Of a DNA stretch of 64,000 nt, positions 54,518 to 61,839 are shown one piece after another. The translations under genes and the position numbers were made by a program. This DNA is from Streptomyces sp. (GTDB lineage: Bacteria; Actinomycetota; Actinomycetes; Streptomycetales; Streptomycetaceae). Each line of letters starts with the position of its first letter. Within the stretch, counting starts at the first letter, position 1. The notes beneath the pieces were generated by a model, which worked only from the letters and a program-made list of their open reading frames with translations, was not told where the DNA came from and made no database searches. The DNA lies in assembly GCF_031181705.1 (NCBI RefSeq), contig NZ_JAPSKN010000003.1, positions 25,056-89,055 of the forward strand, in the 5' to 3' direction.

Positions 54518-56037
54518 CGACCGGCCTCCTGGGTGGTGTTGAGGATGTTGACGCCCTTGAACAGCGCCGAGGGGCAGCCGTGCGACACGGCGGCGACCTG
54601 GCCCGGCTGAGCCTTGCCGCAGTTGAAGGCGCCGCCCAGCACGTAGGTCTGTGGGCCGCCCACCGCGGCCATCGAGCCCCAGAAGTCGGTGGTGGTCGCC
54701 TGGTAGGCCACGTCCCGCAGCTGCCCGGCCAGGCGCCCGTTCTCGATGCGGTAGAAGCGCTGCCCGGTGAACTGGAAGTTGTAGCGCTGCATGTCGATCG
54801 ACCAGGACCGGTCCCCGACCACGTAGATGCCGCGCTCCACGCCTCCGATCAGGTCCTCGGTCGACATCCCGGCCGGGTCCGGCCGCAGCGACACGTTGGC
54901 CATGCGCTGGACCGGCACATGGCCGGGGGAGTCGGCGTAGGCGCAGCCGTTGGACCGCTCGAAGCCGGTCAGCCGCGCGATGCGCCGGTCCAGCTGGTAG
55001 CCGACGAGCGTGCCGTCGCGCACCAGGTCCCAGGACTGGCCCTCGACGCCCTCGTCGTCGTAGCCGACCGTGGCCAGGCCGTGCTCGGCGGTGCGGTCGC
55101 CGGTGACGTTCATCAGCTCGGAGCCGTAGCGCAGCCTGCCCAGCTGGTCGAAGGTGGCGAAGGAGGTGCCGGCGTAGGCGGCCTCGTAGCCGAGCGCCCG
55201 GTCGAGCTCGGTGGCGTGGCCGATGGACTCGTGGATGGTCAGCCACAGGTTGGACGGGTCGACGACCAGGTCGTACAGGCCCGGTTCGACGCTCGGGGCG
55301 CGCATCTTCTCGGCGAGCAGCTCCGGGATCCGCTCCAGCTCGTCCGCCCAGTCCCAGCCGGTGCCCCGCAGGTACTCCCAGCCGCGTCCGACGGGCGGCG
55401 CGAGGGTGCGCATCGAGTCGAACTCGCCGCTGGACTCGTCGACCGACACGGCGTTGAACACCGGGTGCAGCCGCACCCGCTGCTGGGTGGTGACGGTCCC
55501 GGCCGTGTCGGCGTAGAACTTGTTCTCGTGGACGGTGAGCAGCGAGGCGTCGACGTGGTCCACTCCGCGCGCCGCCAGCAGCCGCGCGCTCCACTCGGCG
55601 ATCAGCCCGGCCTTCTCCTCGTCCGGCACGGTGAACGGATCGACCTCGTACGACGAGATCCACGTCTTGTCGGCGTGCACCGGCTCGTCGGCCAGCTCGA
55701 CGCGCTCGTCCGAACCGGCCGCCTTGATCACCTGCGCGGACAGCTTCGCCATGGCCACCGCCTGCCCGGCGACCCTGGCGGCGGCGTCCATGGTGAGGTC
55801 GACGCCGGAGGCGAAGCCCCAGGTGCCGCCGTGCACCACCCGCACCGCGTAGCCGAGGTCGGTGGTGTCCGACGACCCGGCGGGCTTGGCGTCCCGGAAC
55901 CGCCAGGAGGCGCTGCGCACCCGCTCGAACCGGAAGTCCGCGTGCTCGGCGCCCAGGGCACGCGCGCGTGCGAGGGCCGCGTCGGCGAGGGCGCGTAGGG
56001 GGAGGGCCGTGAAGGCCTCGTCGATGGTATGAGGCAC
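54514..56037 (-). CDS. tldD: Metallopeptidase TldD
   Basis: A 507-residue TldD. The metal motif H-E-x3-H is at about 269-274 in WLTIHESIGHATELDRAL. Other family blocks are SGEFDSMRTLAPPVGRGWEYL and GYDDEGVEGQSWDLVRDG, with CPSALFKGVNILNTTQEAGR at the C-terminus. It is the catalytic subunit of the TldD/E protease. The GTG at 56037 has a weak AAAGAG site; the preceding 270 nt form the divergent promoter with fabG. Confidence 0.94.
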   Translation of the reverse strand: MPHTIDEAFTALPLRALADAALARARALGAEHADFRFERVRSASWRFRDAKPAGSSDTTDLGYAVRVVHGGTWGFASGVDLTMDAAARVAGQAVAMAKLSAQVIKAAGSDERVELADEPVHADKTWISSYEVDPFTVPDEEKAGLIAEWSARLLAARGVDHVDASLLTVHENKFYADTAGTVTTQQRVRLHPVFNAVSVDESSGEFDSMRTLAPPVGRGWEYLRGTGWDWADELERIPELLAEKMRAPSVEPGLYDLVVDPSNLWLTIHESIGHATELDRALGYEAAYAGTSFATFDQLGRLRYGSELMNVTGDRTAEHGLATVGYDDEGVEGQSWDLVRDGTLVGYQLDRRIARLTGFERSNGCAYADSPGHVPVQRMANVSLRPDPAGMSTEDLIGGVERGIYVVGDRSWSIDMQRYNFQFTGQRFYRIENGRLAGQLRDVAYQATTTDFWGSMAAVGGPQTYVLGGAFNCGKAQPGQVAAVSHGCPSALFKGVNILNTTQEAGR

Positions 56038-56151
56038 CGCCGTCTCTTTCTGTCGAGGTGACCGTGGCTGCCGTTCTTGGTGACTGCTCCGATCATGTCG
56101 CCCATCCCGCGCGCGGGCCATGACTTTCCGGACCGAGGAGCGCGGGCTTCT

Positions 56152-56189
56152 GTAGGGACCCGACAGTGAGTCCCCTACGCCACTGTCGG
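56152..56189. repeat. Interleaved inverted repeats upstream of fabG
   Basis: CCGACAGTG (56160-56168) and CACTGTCGG (56181-56189) are perfect 9-bp arms with a 12-nt spacer. Interleaved with them are GTAGGG (56152-56157) and CCCTAC (56173-56178). The dyads lie between tldD and fabG, 120-157 nt upstream of the fabG start, and could be an operator for lipid-synthesis control. Confidence 0.75.
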
Positions 56190-56196
56190 TGCCCGA

Positions 56197-56227
56197 TTGT
56201 CCGCGGGCGTGCCGGGACCGATAGGTT
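56197..56227 (+). promoter_or_regulatory. Candidate fabG promoter
   Basis: TTGTCC (56197-56202) and TAGGTT (56222-56227) are spaced by 19 nt, slightly long for a housekeeping promoter, and lie about 80 nt upstream of fabG just after the dyads. Confidence 0.45.
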
Positions 56228-56308
56228 TTCGAGGAAGCCGCCTGTCATCGCCGCCTGTCGTCCAGGCGCCCGGGCGGGGTATCAGACCGCTACCGAAAGG
56301 GTGATCCG

Positions 56309-57013
56309 TTGAGCCGCTCGGTTCTCGTCACCGGAGGCAACCGGGGCATCGGCCTCGCCATCGCCCGCGCTTTCGCCGATGCCGGCGACAAGGTCGCCAT
56401 CACGTACCGCTCGGGTGAGCCGCCGGCCGGCTTCCTGGCTGTCAAGTGCGACATCACCGACGCCGAGCAGGTGGAGCAGGCCTACAAGGAGATCGAGGAG
56501 GCCCACGGCCCCGTCGAGGTCCTCGTCGCCAACGCCGGCATCACCAAGGACCAGCTCCTGATGCGCATGTCCGAGGAGGACTTCACCTCGGTCATCGACA
56601 CGAACCTCACCGGCACCTTCCGCGTCGTCAAGCGCGCCAACCGCGCCATGCTGCGCGCCAAGAAGGGCCGCGTCGTCCTCATCTCCTCGGTCGTCGGGCT
56701 GCTCGGCTCCGCGGGGCAGGCGAACTACGCCGCCTCCAAGGCCGCCCTGGTCGGCTTCGCGCGGTCCCTCGCCCGGGAGCTGGGCTCGCGCAACATCACC
56801 TTCAACGTCGTCGCACCCGGCTTCGTCGACACCGACATGACCAAGGTGCTCACCGACGAGCAGCGCTCCGGCATCGTGTCGCAGGTGCCCCTCGGCCGGT
56901 ACGCCCAGCCGGAGGAGATCGCCGCGGCCGTGCGGTTCCTCGCCTCGGACGACGCCTCGTACATCACTGGAGCCGTCATCCCCGTTGACGGCGGACTGGG
57001 AATGGGTCACTGA
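56309..57013 (+). CDS. fabG: 3-oxoacyl-ACP reductase FabG
   Basis: A 234-residue SDR that reduces 3-oxoacyl-ACP with NADPH. VTGGNRGIGLAIARAFA binds the cofactor; the catalytic residues are Ser127, Tyr140 and Lys144 in ISSVVGLLGSAGQANYAASK; the end is ITGAVIPVDGGLGMGH. The start is a TTG at 56309 with AAGGG about 8 nt upstream; TTG is rare and gives SRSVLVTGG as in other Streptomyces. Followed by fabI after 5 nt. Confidence 0.95.
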   Translation: MSRSVLVTGGNRGIGLAIARAFADAGDKVAITYRSGEPPAGFLAVKCDITDAEQVEQAYKEIEEAHGPVEVLVANAGITKDQLLMRMSEEDFTSVIDTNLTGTFRVVKRANRAMLRAKKGRVVLISSVVGLLGSAGQANYAASKAALVGFARSLARELGSRNITFNVVAPGFVDTDMTKVLTDEQRSGIVSQVPLGRYAQPEEIAAAVRFLASDDASYITGAVIPVDGGLGMGH

Positions 57014-57018
57014 TCACC

Positions 57019-57786
57019 ATGAGCGGAATTCTCGAGGGCAAGCGCGTCCTGATCACCGGTGTGCTGACGGAGGCCTCCATCGCCTTCCACACCGCCAAGC
57101 TGGCCCAGGAGCAGGGCGCCGAGGTCATCCTCACGGCGTTCCCGCGGCCCACGCTGACCGAGCGCATCGCCAAGAAGCTGCCCAAGCCCGTCAAGGTCAT
57201 CGAGCTCGACGTGACCAACGACGAGCACCTCGGGCGCCTGGCCGACATCGTCGGCGAGGAGCTCGGCGGCCTCGACGGTGTCGTGCACTCCATCGGCTTC
57301 GCCCCCCAGGACGCCCTCGGCGGCAACTTCCTGAACACGCCGTTCGAGTCGGTCGCCACCGCCATGCACGTCTCGGCGTACTCCCTGAAGTCGCTGACCA
57401 TGGCCTGCCTGCCGCTGATGCAGAACGGCGGTTCGGTCGTCGGGCTCACCTTCGACGCGCAGTTCGCCTGGCCGCAGTACGACTGGATGGGCCCGGCCAA
57501 GGCCGCCCTGGAGGCCACCAGCCGCTACATGGCCCGTGACCTGGGCAAGCAGAACATCCGCTGCAACCTGGTCTCGGCCGGCCCGCTCGGCTCCATGGCC
57601 GCCAAGTCCATCCCGGGCTTCAGCGAGCTGGCGTCCGTGTGGGACTCCCGCTCCCCGCTGGAGTGGGACCTGAAGGACCCGGAGCCGGCCGGCCGCGGCG
57701 TCGTCGCGCTGCTGAGCGACTGGTTCCCGAAGACCACCGGCGAGATCGTCCACGTGGACGGCGGTCTGCACGCCGTCGGCGCCTGA
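57019..57786 (+). CDS. fabI: Enoyl-ACP reductase FabI (InhA type)
   Basis: A 255-residue NADH-dependent enoyl-ACP reductase completing each elongation cycle. GKRVLITGVLTEASIAFHTA is the InhA-type cofactor motif, and Tyr154-x6-Lys161 in YDWMGPAKAALE is the catalytic pair. VHVDGGLHAVGA ends the chain. It is the target of triclosan/isoniazid-class inhibitors in relatives. Co-transcribed with fabG; a very strong hairpin follows. Confidence 0.96.
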   Translation: MSGILEGKRVLITGVLTEASIAFHTAKLAQEQGAEVILTAFPRPTLTERIAKKLPKPVKVIELDVTNDEHLGRLADIVGEELGGLDGVVHSIGFAPQDALGGNFLNTPFESVATAMHVSAYSLKSLTMACLPLMQNGGSVVGLTFDAQFAWPQYDWMGPAKAALEATSRYMARDLGKQNIRCNLVSAGPLGSMAAKSIPGFSELASVWDSRSPLEWDLKDPEPAGRGVVALLSDWFPKTTGEIVHVDGGLHAVGA

Positions 57787-57809
57787 CCCCGCGTACGCTC
57801 CGGACGCCT

Positions 57810-57851
57810 TGACGCCCCGTTCCCCCCGCGCGCGGGGGGAACGGGGCGTCA
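57810..57851. terminator. Strong terminator after fabI
   Basis: Two perfect 21-bp arms back to back without loop, starting TGACGCCCCGTTCC and ending GGAACGGGGCGTCA. It stands 23 nt past the fabI stop and 100 nt before the next gene on the same strand. This is the longest perfect dyad I see in the window. Confidence 0.9.
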
Positions 57852-57951
57852 CCCGTTCGGCGCAGCCGGCCGGGCGGTCCGGGCCGCACCTGGGCAGTCT
57901 GGGAGACGCGTTCACCACGCCCCTCCCCAGCACGGCCGAGGAGGTCCCCTT

Positions 57952-58302
57952 GTGCGCTTGTCCCGCCGAACGGCCTCACTGTCCCTCGCCGTCGCTGTCG
58001 TGCTGACTCTGGCCCACGAGGCGGTGCCCCACGCGCGCGTGCCGGCCGGAGAGCAGGAGCCGGCGGACCCGTTCGGCGCGGCCTGCCGCATCAGGGTCAC
58101 CGGCTCCACCGTGACCGCGCACTGCCACAACCCCTATCCGGACACCGACCGCGTGAGCCTGCACGTGGAGTGCGCCCGCTGGTGGGACCTCGACACCGAC
58201 AGCGCGCCGGTGGCGACCGCGCCCGCGCAGACCGTGCGGCTGACCGGGCGCTGCTGGAAAGAGGTCGACGAGGTGTGGATCAGCCACCGGAAGGGGAACT
58301 GA
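57952..58302 (+). CDS. Small secreted protein of unknown function
   Basis: A 116-residue protein with a signal peptide (RRTASLSLAVAVVLTLAHEA) and four cysteines in the mature part (about 45, 58, 75 and 101), suggesting two disulphides. No known domain. GTG at 57952 with GAGGAGG upstream. Its 3' end overlaps that of the convergent GntR gene by 23 nt. Confidence 0.82.
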   Translation: MRLSRRTASLSLAVAVVLTLAHEAVPHARVPAGEQEPADPFGAACRIRVTGSTVTAHCHNPYPDTDRVSLHVECARWWDLDTDSAPVATAPAQTVRLTGRCWKEVDEVWISHRKGN

Positions 58303-58972
58303 TCCCGCCCAGACGGCACAGGAACGGATAGCGGGCGGCCTCCGCCGCCGCCTGCTCCGCGTCGCCCGCCCGGATCGCGTCGAGCAGCCGTCCGTGATCC
58401 ATGTACGTCTCCGGCGTCAGTTCCTCGCCGACGTCCTCGCGCAGCCAGTCCCGCAGCACCTCGCCCAGGTCCGCGTACATGGCCGTCATCACGTCGTTGT
58501 GCGAGGCGGACACCACGGCCAGGTGGAAGGTGGCGTCCGCGGTCACGAACGTCTCCGCGTCGCCCGACTGCCAGGCCTCCTCGCGCCGCAGCAGCAGCGT
58601 GTCGAGCTGCTTGAGGTCCTTCTCCGTGCGCCGCTCGGCGGCCAGCCGGGCGGCCGAGGACTCCAGCGTGGAGCGCAGCTCGGCGATGTGCCCGGGGTCG
58701 GCGTCGGCGAACCGCCGCTGCATCACGCCCGCCAGCTCGCTCGTCGCCACGACGTACGTGCCGGAGCCCTGGCGGATGTCCAGCAGGCCGTTGTGCGCGA
58801 GGGCGCGCACGGCCTCACGGACGGTGTTGCGGGCGACGCCGAGCTGCTCGACCAGCTCCGGCTCGGTCGGGATGCGGGAGCCGACCGGCCACTCACCCGC
58901 CGTGATCTGGGCCCGCAGCGCGGCGATGACCTGCTCGGACAGGGCCGAACGTCGGGGATGGCTCAGGGGCAT
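58280..58972 (-). CDS. GntR/FadR family transcriptional regulator
   Basis: A 230-residue regulator. The N-terminal winged HTH (about 8-75) reads LSEQVIAALRAQITAGEWPV, GSRIPTEPELVEQLGVARNT and VREAVRALAHNGLLDIRQGS. The C-terminal FCD all-helical ligand domain has the metal/ligand histidine pattern in DATFHLAVVSASHN and AAEAARYPF. The divergently transcribed MFS gene is the likely target; an inverted repeat lies in the 103-nt intergenic region. Ligand unknown. Confidence 0.93.
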   Translation of the reverse strand: MPLSHPRRSALSEQVIAALRAQITAGEWPVGSRIPTEPELVEQLGVARNTVREAVRALAHNGLLDIRQGSGTYVVATSELAGVMQRRFADADPGHIAELRSTLESSAARLAAERRTEKDLKQLDTLLLRREEAWQSGDAETFVTADATFHLAVVSASHNDVMTAMYADLGEVLRDWLREDVGEELTPETYMDHGRLLDAIRAGDAEQAAAEAARYPFLCRLGGISSPSGG

Positions 58973-59046
58973 GACTCACCTTCGCACGGACGGCGGCCCG
59001 GGGGGCGTCCGGGGGGCGTCCGTGGGCCGGACGGGAGTGGACAGTC

Positions 59047-59068
59047 AATCATCCCATGATTCTATGAT
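59047..59068 (+). promoter_or_regulatory. Operator-like repeat and -10 of the MFS gene
   Basis: AATCAT-CCC-ATGATT (59047-59061) is a perfect 6-bp inverted repeat with a 3-nt spacer. The MFS -10 element TATGAT (59063-59068) follows, seven nucleotides before the ATG at 59076, so the mRNA would be leaderless. A minus-strand TAGAAT at 59059-59064 could be the -10 of the GntR gene. The same regulator could thus repress both. Confidence 0.6.
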
Positions 59069-59075
59069 GGGCCTC

Positions 59076-60578
59076 ATGGCTCGTGAGGAAACCCGGACGA
59101 AGACGCGGACGACACCCCGGACCACGGCACCCCCGGCCCCGCGCGGTTCTGCCGCGCCGGGTGCCGGGGAACCGGGCGGCGGGTCCCCGCGCGCGTGGAC
59201 GATGCGGTTGCTCGTCGCGGGCATCGTGCTGTCCGCGCTCAACCTCCGCCCGGCCATCACCAGCCTCGGCGCCCTCCTGGAGGAGGTCCGCGACGGGCTC
59301 GGCATGAGCGGCAGCGTGGCCGGGCTGCTCACCTCCGTGCCGCCGCTGTGCTTCGCCGTCTTCGGCGTCATGGCCCCGCGGTTCGCCCGCCGCTTCGGCG
59401 CGGGCGCGGTGGTGTGCGCCGGCATGGCCGCCATCGCCACCGGCCTGCTGGTGCGGCCGTACACCGGGAGCACGGCCGGCTTCCTGGCCGGCAGCGCCCT
59501 CGCGCTCATGGGCATCGCGGTCAGCAACGTGCTGATGCCGGTCATCGTCAAGCACTGGTTCCCCGACCGGGTCGGTTCCATGACCGGCCTGTACTCGATG
59601 GCCCTCGCCCTGGGCACGGCCCTCGCGGCGGCGGTCACGGTGCCCCTGACCGACGCGCTCGGCGGGAGCTGGCAGTCGGGCCTGACCCTGTGGGCGGCGC
59701 TGGCCGTGGCGGCGGTCCTGCCGTGGCTGCCGTTCGTCCGCGGTCGCGCGACGGCACCGGGGGAGGGGGAGAGGGCCGGGGAGCAGGAGGCGGACGGCGC
59801 CGGGTCGACACCGGGCGGCGTCGGGACGGTACGGGGTGGCGTCGGGCCTGTTCGGGATGGTGCCGGGTCGGTAGGGGGCGGTGTCGGGTCCGTTCGGGAT
59901 GGTGCCGGGTCGGTCCGGGCGGCCGACGGGGCCGACGGCGGCGAGGCGCATGGCGCGGCCGCGCCGGAACCCGCGCGCGGGGCCGCCCCGCCGCTGCGCA
60001 TCACCCGCAGCCGCACCGCCTGGGCCCTGGCCGTCTTCTTCGGGCTCCAGGCCACCGCCGCCTACGTCACCATGGGCTGGATGGCGCAGATCTTCCGGGA
60101 CGCCGGTGTCCCCGCGGGCACCGCGGGGCTGCTGCTGGCCGTCACCATGGTCATGGGCGTGCCCCTCGCCTTCGTGATACCCCGCCTGGCCACGCGGCTG
60201 CCGCACCAGGGCCCGATCGTGCTCGCCCTGGGCGTCTGCGGCCTCGCCGGGTACGCCGGGCTGTACCTCGCGCCCGCCGCCGGCGCCTGGGCGTGGGCCG
60301 TGCTGCTCGGCATCGCGAACTGCGCCTTCCCGCTCGCCCTGACCATGGTCGGCATGCGGGCGAAGACGGGGCCCGGCGTGGCCCAGTTGTCGGCGTTCGC
60401 CCAGAGCACCGGCTACCTCATCTCCATCCCCGGACCGCTCCTGGTCGGCGTCCTCTACCAGCACAGCGGTGGCTGGGGCCTGCCGATCGCGCTGATGAGC
60501 GCCCTGATGATCCCGCAGATGGTGGTCGGCGTCCTGGCGGGCCGGGACCGCACGGTGGAGGACGAGGCGGGCCGCTGA
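59076..60578 (+). CDS. MFS transporter, CynX/NimT family
   Basis: A 500-residue permease with 12 predicted helices. GIVLSALNLRPAITSLGALL in helix 1 is typical of the CynX/NimT (cyanate/2-nitroimidazole) group. An N-terminal extension of about 40 residues is rich in Thr/Pro/Arg. The central cytoplasmic loop contains a 14-residue Gly/Val/Arg tandem repeat (see separate entry). ATG at 59076 fits a leaderless start; ATGs at 59064 and 59067 are alternatives. Probably exports small organic compounds under GntR control. Confidence 0.9.
   Translation: MAREETRTKTRTTPRTTAPPAPRGSAAPGAGEPGGGSPRAWTMRLLVAGIVLSALNLRPAITSLGALLEEVRDGLGMSGSVAGLLTSVPPLCFAVFGVMAPRFARRFGAGAVVCAGMAAIATGLLVRPYTGSTAGFLAGSALALMGIAVSNVLMPVIVKHWFPDRVGSMTGLYSMALALGTALAAAVTVPLTDALGGSWQSGLTLWAALAVAAVLPWLPFVRGRATAPGEGERAGEQEADGAGSTPGGVGTVRGGVGPVRDGAGSVGGGVGSVRDGAGSVRAADGADGGEAHGAAAPEPARGAAPPLRITRSRTAWALAVFFGLQATAAYVTMGWMAQIFRDAGVPAGTAGLLLAVTMVMGVPLAFVIPRLATRLPHQGPIVLALGVCGLAGYAGLYLAPAAGAWAWAVLLGIANCAFPLALTMVGMRAKTGPGVAQLSAFAQSTGYLISIPGPLLVGVLYQHSGGWGLPIALMSALMIPQMVVGVLAGRDRTVEDEAGR
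59850..59914 (+). repeat. 42-bp tandem repeat in the central loop of the MFS protein
   Basis: GTTCGGGATGGTGCCGGGTC and its continuation occur at 59850-59872 and again at 59892-59914, a 42-bp period that encodes PVRDGAGSVG-type units. A partial copy precedes. It expands the cytoplasmic loop between helices 6 and 7. Confidence 0.85.
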
Positions 60579-60683
60579 GCCGCCGGACTACGCGCCCCGG
60601 ACACCGCCGGCCTTCGCGCGTCGGACTCGTCGGGCCCGGACCCCGGGGAGGGCGGCGCGCCGGGCGGGTGCGAGACTTGTCCC

Positions 60684-60800
60684 ATGCCAGTGCTCGACCC
60701 GAATCCCCAGCACGGTCAGAAGAAGATGCTGCTCGTGTTCGGCTCCTTCTTCGCGATCTTCATCGTCATCGCCGTCATCGCGACCATCGCCTCGCCCTGA
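60684..60800 (+). CDS. Tiny membrane protein next to the MFS gene
   Basis: A 38-residue protein, MPVLDPNPQHGQKKMLLVFG and onward, with one hydrophobic helix (about 15-36) ending TIASP. I recall it as a streptomycete family of transporter-associated small proteins (SGM_5486 type) encoded beside CynX/NimT transporters. It starts with ATG at 60684 (GAGACT six nucleotides before, possibly leaderless) and ends at 60800, 105 nt past the MFS stop. Confidence 0.78.
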   Translation: MPVLDPNPQHGQKKMLLVFGSFFAIFIVIAVIATIASP

Positions 60801-60824
60801 CCCGGCGCCCGCCCGCCCCATGGT

Positions 60825-60869
60825 GGGGCTAGCCCCCCTGTCCCCTAGGGGGTGAGGGTCAGGGTCAAG
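60825..60869. promoter_or_regulatory. Palindromes and direct repeats upstream of a small membrane gene
   Basis: GGGGCTAGCCCC (60825-60836) and CCCCTAGGGG (60842-60851) are perfect palindromes around CTAG, rare in GC-rich DNA. They are followed by hexamer repeats GGGTGAGGGTCAGGGTCA. Position, 100-145 nt upstream of the ATG at 60969, suggests regulatory sites for the next gene. Confidence 0.5.
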
Positions 60870-60968
60870 TGGGTGGATCACCGGATGGGTTGGCGCCCGC
60901 GGATTCCGTAGCTTCGAGGTGTGACCACGCCGGACCGGTCACCGACCACTCGAAGAGCGGAGGCAGAC

Positions 60969-61175
60969 ATGTCGGCTCCTGTGCACACCTCGCCCCACCC
61001 GGCGACCCGGGCCGGTGCCGACAGCCGCCTGCCCTGGTGGGCCCTGGCCCTGCCCGCGCTCGCCTTCACGGCCCTGCTCCTGCTGATCCTGCACCCGTCC
61101 GGCGCCCACGCGGCCGGGGGCGACCCCGCCATCACCCACCTCTTCGAGCGGATCGAGCAGCTGGCAACCCGCTGA
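60969..61175 (+). CDS. Small single-pass membrane protein
   Basis: A 68-residue protein. Residues 1-25 are polar, 26-46 form a helix (WWALALPALAFTALLLLILH), and the rest is a short outside segment (ITHLFERIEQLATR). The ATG at 60969 has GGAGG 6 nt upstream; a GTG at 60921 without such a site would add 16 residues. No known function. Confidence 0.78.
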   Translation: MSAPVHTSPHPATRAGADSRLPWWALALPALAFTALLLLILHPSGAHAAGGDPAITHLFERIEQLATR

Positions 61176-61240
61176 GCACGGCTCGAGTCGGTGGTCAACT
61201 CCCTGCGCCCTGTGGCGTGTTTCATGCGAAGCTGGATCTC

Positions 61241-61759
61241 ATGAGCGTCGCAGAACCGCGCAGGATTGTCCTCTTCCGCCATGCGAAAGCCGACTGGCCA
61301 CAGGTGACCGACCACGAGCGTCCGCTCGCCGACCGGGGCCGAATGGACGCGGCGGAGGCCGGGCGCAGGCTCGCCGACACCGGCGTCCCTTTCGACCTGG
61401 CCCTGTGCTCCACGGCGGTCCGCACCCGGGAGACCTGGAAGCTGGCCGTCCAGGAGTTCCCGCAGCGGCCGAAAACCGTCTACGAGGAGCGGATCTACGA
61501 GGCCTCGCCGGGTGAACTGATCGCCGTGCTCAACGAGACCCCAGACGACGCGCAGAACCTCCTCATGATCGGCCACAACCCGGGCATCCAGGGCCTCGCC
61601 GACGTCCTGGCGGGCTCGGCCGAGAGCGACGCCCGGGAGCGGATGGCCCGCCGCGGGTTTCCGACCGCCGCCTTCGCCGTGCTGTCGTTCACGGGCTCGT
61701 GGAAGAGCCTGGAGCCGGGCGTGGCCACGCTGCGGGACTACTGGGCACCGGCCGAGTGA
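61241..61759 (+). CDS. SixA-like histidine phosphatase
   Basis: A 172-residue phosphohistidine phosphatase-like protein. The catalytic motif is R-H at 13-14 in IVLFRHAKADW, the second histidine is in LLMIGHNPGIQGLADVL, and STAVRTRETW follows. SixA dephosphorylates phosphohistidine in signalling; the partner is unknown. The ATG follows GGAT. Convergent with serB. Confidence 0.9.
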   Translation: MSVAEPRRIVLFRHAKADWPQVTDHERPLADRGRMDAAEAGRRLADTGVPFDLALCSTAVRTRETWKLAVQEFPQRPKTVYEERIYEASPGELIAVLNETPDDAQNLLMIGHNPGIQGLADVLAGSAESDARERMARRGFPTAAFAVLSFTGSWKSLEPGVATLRDYWAPAE

Positions 61760-61800
61760 CCCGCTCCCCGTGAGCGGACCGACCCGGCTGGAGTGAGGAA

Positions 61801-61827
61801 AGCCCGGCGCCTGACCGGCGCCGGGCT
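61801..61827. terminator. Terminator between sixA-like gene and serB
   Basis: AGCCCGGCGCC and GGCGCCGGGCT, perfect 11-bp arms with a 5-nt loop. On the minus strand TTTCC follows, so it can end serB transcription; it may act in both directions. Confidence 0.85.
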
Positions 61828-61839
61828 CCCCGGGGCGGG

